From assembly GCA_963920765.1 (NCBI GenBank), contig OY987251.1, forward strand, positions 8,869,219-8,933,218: a DNA stretch of 64,000 bases, written 5' to 3'. The stretch comes from Ulota crispa (lineage: Eukaryota > Streptophyta > Bryopsida > Orthotrichales > Orthotrichaceae). The translations under genes were made by a program, and so were the position numbers. The notes under the pieces are model-generated. The model was not told where the DNA came from. It saw only the letters and a list, made by a program, of their open reading frames with translations, and searched no databases. How positions within the stretch are numbered: the first letter of the stretch is position 1; the number at the start of each line of letters is the position of its first letter. This document shows, piece after piece, positions 34,401 through 44,186 of the stretch.

Positions 34401-36937
34401 GCATGTGTGGATGGAGCAGGGAAGGACTTGATCACCGATGTGAGCTGTAGCGAACCTTTTGAATGGGAAGATAAAACTGACGGTGAATGGGAGTTCAGTG
34501 CAACTATTCCCGAGTCTGACGCTCAGAAGTTCCACGTAAGTTTTTCAAAAAACGTCATGTCTAACAAATGGTATTGCTTCTATTACTCTGTCAAAAGAAA
34601 AGCATATTTCTTTATTTTCATGGTTGCATTCCTACTATAATAATCGGCTTTTTAGACTCATACTCCCTCTGCCCCTCTAAAAAGCTCCAAATCAGACACA
34701 TTTCTTGTACCACTAAAAAGCTTCCTTTTGCCGATTTCAAACGCTGAGAAAGCGTTTGCCATGTTCAATGATATCATGGGGGTAAGTTAAGCAATTAGAG
34801 AGCATTCCTCTCCTAGCAAGCTTGGCTTTGTCCATATGAGGTACCATTGTTGGTATTGATCTTTAAATCATCAATAATAAGGAGCTGGCAGCATGCACAA
34901 AGATGGTACTTTTTGCATGGAATTTGGGTGTCCAAACGACGATATCAAAGTCAGAGATTTTGCATACATTTGGTAGATGGTGTATTGATTCTAGTATGCA
35001 TGTGTCACTAGCACAAAGACTGAAAACAGAGTTAATCCTTCACAAGGAAACTTTTTGGACATTTTTAGAGAGACAGACTGTACATTTTTCGGTTATCTCA
35101 ATTGTTGTTTTGTATGTGATTTGTTTACAGGTGGTAGCATACGATTTTGGTGTAAAGCAGAATATTTTAAGGAGACTGACCTCGTATGGATGCAAAATCA
35201 CTGTTGTTCCATCCACACACCCAGCTTCAGAGGTGTTGAGCCTGAAGCCGGATGGAATCCTGTTCAGCAATGGGCCAGGTGACCCTTCGGCCGTGCCTTA
35301 CGCTGTGAAGAGCGTGCAGGACTTGGTTGGCAAGGTTCCAGTGTTTGGGATTTGCATGGGGCATCAGCTGTTGGGACAGGCACTTGGTGGCACCACTTTC
35401 AAAATGAAATTTGGTCACCATGGTGGTAACCATCCAGTGCGCCATTTGCAGACCGGTCGTGTGGAAATTAGCGCTCAGGTGAGTATCCTTAGCAAATGTT
35501 TATCTGTTGAATTTCCAAATGGTACCACACGTTGCAGTTATGTAATGTCTTCAGAGTCTTTTCTGTATTGCTCGAGTGATTTAAGGTGATCTATACTATT
35601 TGCTAGCGTCTTTATCATGTAAACTTGTAGTGGCTTGTAGTATGGATCACCTCAAATGACACTCTTCGGGTCACATTTGAGCATTTTGATGTACGTTGGA
35701 GAATTATATTGGGGGATGTTTAGAGCGGTTCAGGTACAACAATTAAATTTGTCGATCAACCTTACATTATCATGTAGGAATTTGTTTGTTATGCAATTTC
35801 AAAAGTGGAAGCTTGTAGACAATTATAAGCAAATAGTTGACAATTCCATTTTTGTTTAGAGATCGGTGTCCATAGATACTTGGCCAAATTTTGCTCACAC
35901 CACTTGCTGATTAGGGGCGGTTCACACTACGTCTCATGTGTGCAAAATCCTAACGTTGTTGGGTTACTAAGGGCAAAAAGGAATACTGAAAAAAGTCATG
36001 AATATTTTCTACAAAATAATTGTAGTGACTTGGGCTGAAAGTTGGATCAAGCAAAACGGTCAGACCAAACCTTGACCCAAGTTTTTGCTCTACATTCTTA
36101 GGTTTCCGTTGGACTTTGGATGTTGGACATAGTGTGAACCGTCCCTTAGTTCAACCAAGTGCATGAATAGATGAGTTGCTGTTTTGTTTATAGGACTATT
36201 TTTATTTCAATTGTAATTCTTAACTCTGAAAACTAACAGTGATTTTTTGTTTCTCACCTTGATTTGTACAGAATCACAATTATGCAGTTGACCCTGACAC
36301 ATTGCCAGAAGGTGTGGAAGTGTCTCACATTAACTTAAACGACGGTACATGTGCTGGTATTACGTATCCTGCTATGAAGGCCATGAGTATCCAGTATCAT
36401 CCGGAGGCCTCTCCCGGTCCCCATGACTCTGATCAAGGTACACCACTCTCTCATTCATTTCTGCTTTGGATTTCTTTGTATTTGGGTTCATTATGTGTAC
36501 GTGGCTTGTTAAGGCGGACATGAGTTTTGAATCAGGTTTTTCATACTTGTGCAATTAATCTGAAGGCAAACTAGGAAAGGCCTTTTGTACGATGACAAAA
36601 TTAAATTTCTTTACTTGACCCCCTGATGAGTTATGCTAAGTCTATAGTATATATATTTTCTTACCTCTTGCGCAACTTTTGATGTTCTTCAGAACATCAG
36701 CCATGTCTAGAGTCTGCAAATGTTGCAAAATTGAGCAAAACTTCTATAACAATGCAAAGAGCGTAGTGTTGAATTTGAAATTCTAGCATTTTTAGCAGTG
36801 TTTCTAAGCCACCTGAGCTAATTATGAAAATAGCAATTAGAATCACTGTTTATGTTCTGATGTTATTCGGTTTTTTCTGTTTTGCAGCATTTTTTGACTT
36901 CGTTGAAATGATGAGGACGAATAGGACCAAGGCTTGA
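31440..36937 (+). CDS. CARA: Carbamoyl-phosphate synthetase small (glutaminase) subunit, plastid
   Basis: Releases ammonia from glutamine and channels it to the large subunit CARB, making carbamoyl phosphate for arginine and pyrimidines in the plastid. Exons: 31440-31677, 32761-32887, 33116-33204, 33442-33502, 33840-33907, 34088-34216, 34420-34535, 35131-35478, 36272-36437, 36888-36937; every junction is GT-AG and in frame, giving 463 residues. Residues 1-80 are Ser/Thr/Ala-rich without conserved motifs, a likely transit peptide. '[18 protein letters not shown]' opens the CPSase_sm domain and '[11 protein letters not shown]' lies in it. The class I glutaminase domain has 'NGPGDPS', '[11 protein letters not shown]' (nucleophile Cys ~351) and '[10 protein letters not shown]' (His ~435, Glu ~437), so the catalytic triad is complete. 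ATG 31440 is chosen as the first in-frame ATG. Intron 1 and introns 7-8 hold MITEs. Confidence 0.97.
31827..32205 (+). mobile_element. MITE family A, copy 3, in CARA intron 1
   Basis: AGGTAGGAGGTTCTG at 31827 and AGAACCTCCTATCT ending 32205, flanked by TA. It contains an internal duplication: a 48-base stretch with 'TGTACATTGTTTGTACATCG' occurs twice (32046 and 32092). Confidence 0.85.
32238..32566 (+). mobile_element. MITE family A, copy 4, in CARA intron 1
   Basis: AGGTAGGAGGCTCATG at 32238 and AGAACCTCCTACCT ending 32566, flanked by TA. Same orientation as copy 3 and only 32 bases from it. Confidence 0.85.
34663..35080 (-). mobile_element. Stowaway-like MITE, copy 2, in CARA intron 7
   Basis: Starts CTCCCTCTGCCCC after TA at 34661 and ends GAGACAGACTG before TA at 35081. 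In reverse complement it aligns with copies 1 and 3 but is shorter (418 bp). Its right edge lies 50 bases from the exon 8 acceptor. Confidence 0.8.
35914..36145. mobile_element. Tourist-like MITE (232 bp), in CARA intron 8, TTA duplication
   Basis: GGGGCGGTTCACACTA at 35914 and its inverse TAGTGTGAACCGTCCC ending 36145, bordered by TTA on both sides. TTA duplication and a G-rich terminus are typical of PIF/Harbinger-derived Tourist elements. A relative lies at 55825-56156. Confidence 0.85.
36756..36848 (+). repeat. Dispersed repeat in CARA intron 9
   Basis: Blocks 'GTGTTGAATTTGAAATTCTA', 'TTTTTAGCAGTGTTT' and 'GAGCTAATTATGAAAAT' match the copies in BUB1 intron 4 (minus strand) and at 39187-39260. 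Confidence 0.5.
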
Positions 36938-38015
36938 AACAAGTCACTTCGGTGTGAACTTGAGAAAGTGGATGGAATACCCATGTTTTTCAAGGTCTCG
37001 TCTTTATAAAAGAAGCTCATGTTTTGTGGGGATAGTATTTAGGTAGTGACTAAAGAAACAGACGAGGGAAGCAAAAGGAAGTAGCAATAAGAGAATGGTG
37101 CGTATACGTGTGCCTCCAATTTTGATAAGTAAGGACAGGCTCTGGTTGTTCGTTACCCCTTCAGTAAATGAACGGACGTGGTAGATGCTGAGGTTAATCT
37201 TAATATGTGTTTGATGTTACTGCAGAATGCGACTGTTCTATTATTACTGTTATTAATATCATTATTTTGCATTTTGACTTCATGAGAAAGTAAGGGGAGC
37301 TGATAAGGTGGGTCTCGTCATCCTGCGTATTTTCCTTCTGTTTAGAAATCCTCTCTTTGCTGCCCCCAGAGTTTTATATGTTTACTCCCTAGTTTGAAGA
37401 ACCTGAAGCAATTTGGGCCTCTTGAATCCTTTCATAAAAATTATTCATCTGTTCTTGTTTTGAGAACGTATAGTTTCGGATCATCTTGTGTAGATGTTAT
37501 TATTGATTTTTTAGAAGCATTTCCGACCAGGTTGAGGTAGGTAGCTCAAAAAGCGACAGGCTAATGGCTGGTCTGCCTTTTCATGGCCTTTTCAATTCCC
37601 TAAGATTTTTTTATCTAATTCTCAGACAAAGAGAAATGGATGCCAAATGTAACACAATTCTTTTCAAATTTATTGAAGCATTATTGGATTGTTGATGAAT
37701 TTTCAAAATTTTATGTAGTCGGCACCTATTTGTGATTCTAGTTTCCATAAACCTTTCTGCTGAGATGAGGTGAAATCAAGGAATGTGATTGACTCTTGGA
37801 ATAGATGACACCTTTTCTTTTATAACTAAAGGGGTCCATTCAAAAACCACCTGATATCCATTCCTAAGCTACTTATGGGATGCTTTATCTAAGGACACAA
37901 TTACCTACCTTAGTATGGAAAATAAAATGCCACGAGATGAATCCACTTGGTATAGAAACACATGTTTTCTATTTTTGTATTTCGTGTTGAAAATGTTTAG
38001 AGGTGGGTTTTTCTG
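36938..38015 (+). other. 3' flank of CARA; no other gene seen
   Basis: Contains the CARA 3' untranslated region, followed by AT-rich intergenic sequence. No open frame with family resemblance. Confidence 0.5.
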
Positions 38016-38417
38016 GGGACCGACTAGGTGGACACCCCCCAATTGCTACGCGGACACCCCCCATAGCCAAATCTATTAAATTTGAGATTATTATTACTTT
38101 GAAATATGAAATAAAATCAAAGCAATAGTTTAGCATACATTTGTGTTTACAAGCGCTCCAAACATACAACAAATCTGCCTCATTTGTGACAAGGTCAAGA
38201 GTCAAACCAATAAATGAATGGAGCAATTGGTTTAACTCCTAACCCAGTCACAAATGAGGCAAATTTGTTGTGTGTTTGCAACACTTGTAGATGCAAATGT
38301 ACGCCAAAATACTGCTTTGATTTATTTCATATTGCACGTAATAATAATTACAATTTTAATAAATTTGGCTATGGGGTGTCCGCATAGCAATTGGGGGGTG
38401 TCCACCTAGTCACTCCC
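38016..38417. mobile_element. Mutator-like MITE family M, copy 1 (402 bp)
   Basis: Begins GGGACCGACTAGGTGGACAC and ends GTGTCCACCTAGTCACTCCC. Long inverted repeats continue inwards (GCGGACACCCCCCATAGCCAAAT against ATTTGGCTATGGGGTGTCCGC, in part), so nearly the whole element folds back on itself. Flanks TTTTTCTG and TTTTTCTA are a probable degenerate target duplication. About 80-90% similar by eye to 47732-48123. Confidence 0.85.
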
Positions 38418-39617
38418 TTTTTCTAATACATTTTCTCCTCTTTTTTCAAAACCACTCCCTTTCACGTAACTTCACAAGGGCAAAGAAAGGTTTTTCAAGA
38501 GCCATCTTCCATGCAGCAACTGGAAGTGGCCACAACGATTAGCGTGTCTTGACTTTGAAGGGAATCCAACTCCTTCGCTTCTTTTCTTAGACTGGTGAAA
38601 CTTTTGTTTGCGAAAATGGAACTGTACTTTATCAAATCCGCCTAAAAGCAGAGCAAACTTCTTAGACCTTCGCCAAGTTTGCCTGCACACGGAAGTGTGC
38701 CCTAAAGTATTTGCAACTGAAGTCTTAACTCCTGAATGCTGGTAAAAGTGCAACAGTGAATGTAGATGTGGTGACAGATGAGGCCACCAAAGTCAAATAA
38801 CTACTCGTGGATCTACAATCTACAGACTTCGAAAACAAGATTTAGAACAGCAGCATTATAAAAATTACAAGAAACAACCCAGTCAACAAACTGCACAAAT
38901 TTTCAAGAGTTGAAAATAAGTCCTGCGGTACAAACCTGAATTTACCATTGATTAGTATTTGCCAAACAATAAGAAACTGGGTAAAGCCAGAGGGAACCTG
39001 GTTGCCCTCTTTTGGATACTGTAAAAAGATTTGCTAGCAGGTAGTCCATGTGATGTCAATAAAATTCAACTATTGAGCTGGTAGTAATGTTACATGAGCA
39101 TCACTGCAAGTCAGTGCTCCCAATAATCGCTAAATCCAGCAAACATCTCCAAGAAAACATACACAGCTCAAGAATATGTGAAACCCAGTGTTAAATTTGA
39201 AAAATTAGCACTTTTGGCAGTGGTTTTAGAGCTTTGAAGTACTTATGAAAATCGCATTTGGAACTAATCTGCAAATATTGCAAAGGCTAATCCAAGCAAA
39301 TTCTAAAATTGAGTGCAAGAAATATTGTATAACCATAAATTGTAGTTTTACAGAGAGGTAGGGTAACTGCACAAAAGCAACCCCCAGAGATTCTGACCTA
39401 AAATGTACAAGGCCCGAACATGACAGCTTAAGGCAATCTTGAGTACACCTAAAATCGACACTTTCCGATTTCATAGATAACTCATACAGTTTCCAGAAAG
39501 TACATGCTAACATGGCATTAAAATTCCCTATCAACTGACGTAATAAAAAGTAAGCCAGTCTAGTAATAGGAAAATATTGCTCAAAAACTTGTTTTGGTAT
39601 GCTTTTGAATGTACACC
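38418..39617. other. No gene recognised; 3' flank of PPR gene
   Basis: The 93-residue open frame at 38472-38753 (minus) has no family resemblance. 39187-39260 carries a dispersed repeat copy. The part below 39618 should hold the 3' untranslated region of the PPR gene. Confidence 0.45.
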
Positions 39618-42404
39618 TTACCAATAATCACCGCATGAACAAACCCCGTCCTTAAAATGGTGAAAGCGGTTAGCATCCCTGGCAACGATTTCTCGCCCAA
39701 CGATTCTGGAAATGAACTTTGTTGCAGTGTGGCAATCAGGGCACACACGAAGGTTTTTAAAGATGTGGATAGGCTGTCCCGGGGGAGTGCTGATGAGGCC
39801 GAAGGCAATAGCCAGTCGTTCGCTGTGGTGGCAAAGAGCATGCTCCTTGAGCTCCTCGTCAACATCGTGCAATACAAGTCGAGTGTCTGCAACATATCCT
39901 GCAGTTTTCATCTCCTGCGCTAATCTTTGCAGTTCAGCCAGAATTTGCTCCGATTGAGGGTGCGATTTATCCTCAGCAACAAAAGAATGCACTCGATTGT
40001 CGACCAAAATCCAACTCCGTCCAGGTTCCTTCTTCACCTTTCTATCGTCCATTAACTTCCTCAGTTTTGCAACGCTCTCCCATTCACCAGCTTCTGCGTA
40101 CATGTGTGAGAGAAGCACGTACACACCAGCATCATGGGGTTGATGCCTCAGACATTGCTCTGCTGCACGCTCCGCCATTGCCAAGTTGCCATTAAATTTG
40201 CAGGCACCGAGTAGAGCTCCCCAAATTGGTGCACCTGCTTTGAGCGGCATGTTCTTAATCATGTCTTCTGCCTCCTCTAAGTGGCCTGCCCGGGCAAGAA
40301 GGTCAACCATGCAACCAAAATGCTCCACCGTTGGTTCTAAACCATAATCACGAGATAAAGAAGTAAAATAGGAGCGACCTTGGTCTACCAGCCCTCCATG
40401 GCTACAAGCAGAAAGGACGCCAACAAACGTGAGCTCATCTGGTTGAACGCCTTCTCGCTTCATCTGTTCAAAAACCTTAAGCGCATCTTCACCACTCCCG
40501 TATTGAGAATACCCTCGAATAAGCGCTGTCCATGAGATGACATCACGCTGAACCATATGATCAAAAACATGACGAGCGTCCTTGATGCTCCCACATTTTG
40601 CATACATGTAAATAAGTGCATTTCTAACACCCACGTCATCAGCCACAGAGCCAAGTTGAGAATGAATTCTTTTGCCCCATTCCAAAGCTCCAGAGTTCGC
40701 ACAGGCGTTCAAGATGTTCAAGTACGTGATCTTGTTCGGCTGCAGGCCTTCAGATTGCATTTTGTCAAATGCTGCCAAAGCTTGCTCGCTATGTCCACAA
40801 GCAGCATACCCTCCAATTAAGGTATTCCACGTGATTAAATCTCGTATCATCATGTTGTCAAAAACTTCGTGTGCATCTCTCATGAGTCCACATTTCGCGT
40901 ACATATTTACAAGAGCAGTTCCTACGCGCATGTCAGTGTCGTATCCAGCAGCTGTAATTTGAGCATGCACCTCCTTCCCAACTTGAGAACTGGGAACGGC
41001 ATTCAAGACGCTCAAGTAAGTCACCTTGTCTGGCTTTCGCCCAATTCTCTGCATCTCAAGGAAAATTCGGAATGCTTGTTCACTAAGACCAGAGTCAGCA
41101 TACCCTTTGATCATGGACGTCCATGATATAACATCCCGTTGCATCATTTGGTCAAAAACGTGCCGAGCATCCTCAATGCACCCACATTTGGCGAACATGT
41201 TAATGAAAGCATTCCCCACGCTGACATCGAAAAGAAATCTGGTTTTCTTCGCTTGAGCATAAAGTTCCTTGCCTCGTTCCAAACCCGCTGCGCTGGCACA
41301 GGCATTCAAAATACTCAAGAAAGTGATGCGATTCGGCTCCAACCCTTCATGTTGCATTAAGTTAAACACTTCAAAGGCCTTATCAACATGACCGATTCCT
41401 GCGTAAGCTCCAATCATCATGTTGCATGAACTACTGTCACGTTTGACCAGATTATTGAAAACCTGCCGAGCATCCTCGACACCTCCGCATTTTGCAAATG
41501 CAGTAACAAGAGCGTTCCCGACTTGCACATCAGTGCAATACTGAGAATGGTTGACGTTATCTTGAATCTGCTTCACTCTTTCCAAACTCGTGCATGCGCT
41601 CAGAATAGCTATGTAAGTGACTCCGTCTGGCTTAGCTCCTTCTTGCTGCATTTGTGTGAATAAACTAAAAGCCTCTTCAACATGTCCTCTTGCTCCATAA
41701 CCTCCAATCAACGTAGTCCATGAAATGACATCTCGCTCCACCATCTCGTTAAAAACCGTATGTGCATCCTTCATACTCCCACACTTGGTGTACATGTTAA
41801 TAAATGCATTTCCAATGACAACGTCAGATAGGAGCCCTGATTCGGCAGCCCGGGCATGGAGCTCCTTACCCCATTCCAAACTCGATGAACTGGCTAATGC
41901 TTTTAAAACACTTAAATAGACGAACTTGTTCGGCTCCAATCCTTCGTGTTGCATTTGGCAGAACAACGAATACGCTTCCTTAGTGGAGCCATGATGCGCG
42001 TAGCCTGTGATCATCGCATTCCAGGTAACAGCACTCTTCTTGACGCAGTTGTCAAATACTTGCCGAGCTTCTGTCAGATCTCCACAGTGTGTGTACATCT
42101 TGATAAGAGTGTTCACGACGTAAATATTATGCTGATAGTAATGCTTTACGATATGTTCATGCACGTTCCTGCCCACAGCCAGGTCCTTCACATCGCAGCA
42201 TCGCTTCAACATTTGAACGTAAAATTGAGGCTCTACCCGTTCTCCAATGTTTTGCAGAGTATGCAGCACATCGCTTGCTCCTCTGTGAGGTCCAATGCTA
42301 TGCAGAGACCTTTCGTAAAAGCGCCCTTCCAGAAGTGTAAAAAACGGATTGCTTTTAGCACCATATTTGATGCGAACCGAGTGCTTCCACGAATTCATTG
42401 CCAT
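39618..42404 (-). CDS. PLS-class pentatricopeptide repeat protein with E and DYW domains (RNA editing factor)
   Basis: Uninterrupted 928-codon frame. DYW-PPR proteins bind one organelle transcript site and deaminate a cytidine to uridine in mitochondria or plastids. By eye there are 20 repeats: an opening L-S pair and six P-L-S triplets (for example P 'ITWNTLIGGYAACGHSEQAL', S 'NALIYMYAKCGSIKDARHVF'); two L repeats are about 3 residues short. E1/E2 follow ('PIWGALLGACKFNGN', 'KKEPGRSWI'), then a complete DYW deaminase: 'CHHSERLAIAFGL' (zinc ligand His, catalytic Glu), 'CPDCHTA' and the C-terminus 'CSCGDYW'. Residues 1-35 are rich in basic residues and Ser with few acids, fitting an organelle presequence. 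No intron lies in the coding region. I cannot name the orthologue or the target site. Codon 1 at 42404 is the first ATG of the frame; the next in frame is codon 3. Confidence 0.96.
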   Translation of the reverse strand: MAMNSWKHSVRIKYGAKSNPFFTLLEGRFYERSLHSIGPHRGASDVLHTLQNIGERVEPQFYVQMLKRCCDVKDLAVGRNVHEHIVKHYYQHNIYVVNTLIKMYTHCGDLTEARQVFDNCVKKSAVTWNAMITGYAHHGSTKEAYSLFCQMQHEGLEPNKFVYLSVLKALASSSSLEWGKELHARAAESGLLSDVVIGNAFINMYTKCGSMKDAHTVFNEMVERDVISWTTLIGGYGARGHVEEAFSLFTQMQQEGAKPDGVTYIAILSACTSLERVKQIQDNVNHSQYCTDVQVGNALVTAFAKCGGVEDARQVFNNLVKRDSSSCNMMIGAYAGIGHVDKAFEVFNLMQHEGLEPNRITFLSILNACASAAGLERGKELYAQAKKTRFLFDVSVGNAFINMFAKCGCIEDARHVFDQMMQRDVISWTSMIKGYADSGLSEQAFRIFLEMQRIGRKPDKVTYLSVLNAVPSSQVGKEVHAQITAAGYDTDMRVGTALVNMYAKCGLMRDAHEVFDNMMIRDLITWNTLIGGYAACGHSEQALAAFDKMQSEGLQPNKITYLNILNACANSGALEWGKRIHSQLGSVADDVGVRNALIYMYAKCGSIKDARHVFDHMVQRDVISWTALIRGYSQYGSGEDALKVFEQMKREGVQPDELTFVGVLSACSHGGLVDQGRSYFTSLSRDYGLEPTVEHFGCMVDLLARAGHLEEAEDMIKNMPLKAGAPIWGALLGACKFNGNLAMAERAAEQCLRHQPHDAGVYVLLSHMYAEAGEWESVAKLRKLMDDRKVKKEPGRSWILVDNRVHSFVAEDKSHPQSEQILAELQRLAQEMKTAGYVADTRLVLHDVDEELKEHALCHHSERLAIAFGLISTPPGQPIHIFKNLRVCPDCHTATKFISRIVGREIVARDANRFHHFKDGVCSCGDYW

Positions 42405-42681
42405 TGTTAAGAAACACCCAAACTCAAAGTGCCACTCGATCAGATGATGAGCTGGCGATCGTCCCCTTAATCAATATGTACCTATTGTCAAAAAAATAAA
42501 TTAGAACATGTACCAATACGCTTCAAAACTTTTACATACGATTTTCAAATATAGCATTCTTTGACGCGTTAGAATCCTCAAACATTCGCCAATGAGGACA
42601 CACAAAGAATCAACCAGTCTAATGATAAAGACTATGCTCAACAGCAGAAAACGGCAAACGGCGATCCTGGTTGTATCTTAC

Positions 42682-42967
42682 CTTAAAAGACTGTCTGTTG
42701 CTGATGGACACTAAGTCCCGGATTCTCTAGTTCAAGAGAATGCAGGTCATAAATCTTAGAGGATAATCCTGCGTGGTGTAACAGGAAGTTGAAACAGGCA
42801 GCACATTGAACGATAGTATCCGTTCTCTTGGCTTCTTCCAAGGTGAGCCCCTCCACCACGCTTTCATTCTGCGGAGTTGCACGAAAGAATAGAAAACGGC
42901 GTTCGCTCATCAAAATGTCCTCTTGCAAGGTAACATAAGCTAAAACCAAGCCCCTTGCCAAAAGCAT
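42682..42967 (-). other. Possible non-coding or chimeric upstream exon of the PPR gene
   Basis: On the minus strand a region bounded by a good acceptor (TTGTCTAG before 42967) and a good donor (AAG then GTAAGAT after 42682) holds a 94-codon open frame that opens with ATG at its first base and stops one base before the donor. I recognise no protein family in it. It lies between the inverted copy of the SWAP70-like first exons and the PPR start on the same strand, so it may be a 5' leader exon of the PPR gene. Inference only. Confidence 0.4.
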
Positions 42968-42983
42968 CTAGACAATAAATATA

Positions 42984-43377
42984 GGGAATTGATATGTGCA
43001 CACCCGGGGTTTGATATATGCACACCCCCGCGGGGTAGATTTTAGATTTCTTTACCATCAAAAAGTTGAATTTGAAAATTTGGAATTCAGATTTGGACTT
43101 AGAGACCTTGATTTAGTCTAGAACCATAAAGGAAGTTAGAATTGAACAACACCCAATGAAAAAGCTTAGCTTCTTTTACAAACAAAAGTAAAAGTAATAG
43201 TTTGCACCCTAGCTAAGTTTTATCATTGGGTGTTGTTCAATTCTAACTTCCTTTCTGGTTCTAAACAAAATCAAGGTTTTAAAGTCCAAATCTGAATTCA
43301 AAATTTTCAAATTCAACTTTTTGATGGTAAAGAAATCTAAAATCTACCCTGTGGGGGGTGTGCACAAATCAATTCCC
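42984..43377. mobile_element. Long-TIR MITE (394 bp) with perfect 8-bp duplication, hAT-like
   Basis: Termini GGGAATTGAT and ATCAATTCCC extend to inverted arms of about 170 bases each, covering almost the whole element, with a short spacer near 43170-43210. TAAATATA is duplicated exactly at 42976-42983 and 43378-43385. An 8-bp duplication points to the hAT superfamily. It separates the candidate PPR leader exon from the duplicated SWAP70-like exons. Confidence 0.88.
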
Positions 43378-43689
43378 TAAATATATACTCATTGTGAATG
43401 TACAGCTTGAGGCCATCAAAACTAGGGCATGGATTTCAAAATCTCTTGACTGAACTTTGAGCCCTCAATCTTTTTGCATACAGTACTCAAGTACCGTGCC
43501 TGGACTCCACATACATTCAACCTCATTTTGCCAACCTATATAACAAAAAAAAAGACCTAAATTCCACACATTGATGACTGCAAGTGAAATCCGCTTAGAA
43601 ATAGCTGATTCTACCTTATCAACACTTGCAAAGGTTGGATTCTAGAGCTCAAATTCAAGCGAATTTTAACTACGAGCTCCGAAAATGCA

Positions 43690-44186
43690 AATCAAAGCAA
43701 TGCGATGAGAAACACTCACAGTCTCAGACCGCCCGTGTAAAAGCACACTCCCGGCGCCAGCATTCAGCTGCTTCTTTATCTTCTCAAGCCTTGCCTTTGG
43801 ATCTTCGCCTCCGACCTGCTTCACCACAAACGAAAAATCACTCCAGCTAACTTTTCACTCCAAAAACCTAGCTACTCAAAAAACCCAAAAAATTCAACAT
43901 ACTGTCCAGCACAACGGACTGATTCCTTCCTACTTGCAATCTTCCTTGATAATGCAATCGCCGCTTGCTGTAGATTAATGGTAAAGACCTGCAACTCGTA
44001 AAACGCAACATCGAATCATAAAAACGCCATGTTCGAGTAAATGTCCAAACCTGAGCCATGGCGAACCAAATTGAGCGATTGGAAGCCCTCTGGAAAGGTC
44101 TTCTAATGGAGATGTGGCGAGCTGCAAGGGAACATCGGTGAAGCAGGATTGCTAAAGAGACAGGGCTCGACACGGCGATGTGAGAA
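43690..44186 (-). pseudogene. Inverted partial copy of the SWAP70-like gene 5' end (leader, exons 1-2)
   Basis: On the minus strand this aligns for about 500 bases with 48305-48800: leader, ATGGCTCAG (44059-44051), intron 1 and exon 2 (43815-43720), with the splice sites kept. Exon 2 here lacks 12 bases, removing four codons (Pro-Leu-Leu-Lys) at the start of the PH domain, without breaking frame. Similarity stops about 30 bases after exon 2, so the PH core, coiled coil and tail are absent. In intron 1 the 101-codon frame through exon 1 stays open, unlike the parent. It cannot make a SWAP70-like protein but may still act as a promoter or splice into downstream sequence on the minus strand. Confidence 0.88.

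Noticed and set aside
34903-35130. Upstream ATG extension of the CARA exon 8 open frame
   Set aside because: This stretch is Stowaway-like MITE and intron sequence; the exon starts at 35131 after a good acceptor and continues the family alignment from exon 7.
41946-42410. + strand open frame of 154 codons, and others at 40557-41360
   Set aside because: Antisense shadows of the PPR repeats; the periodic look comes from the repeats.
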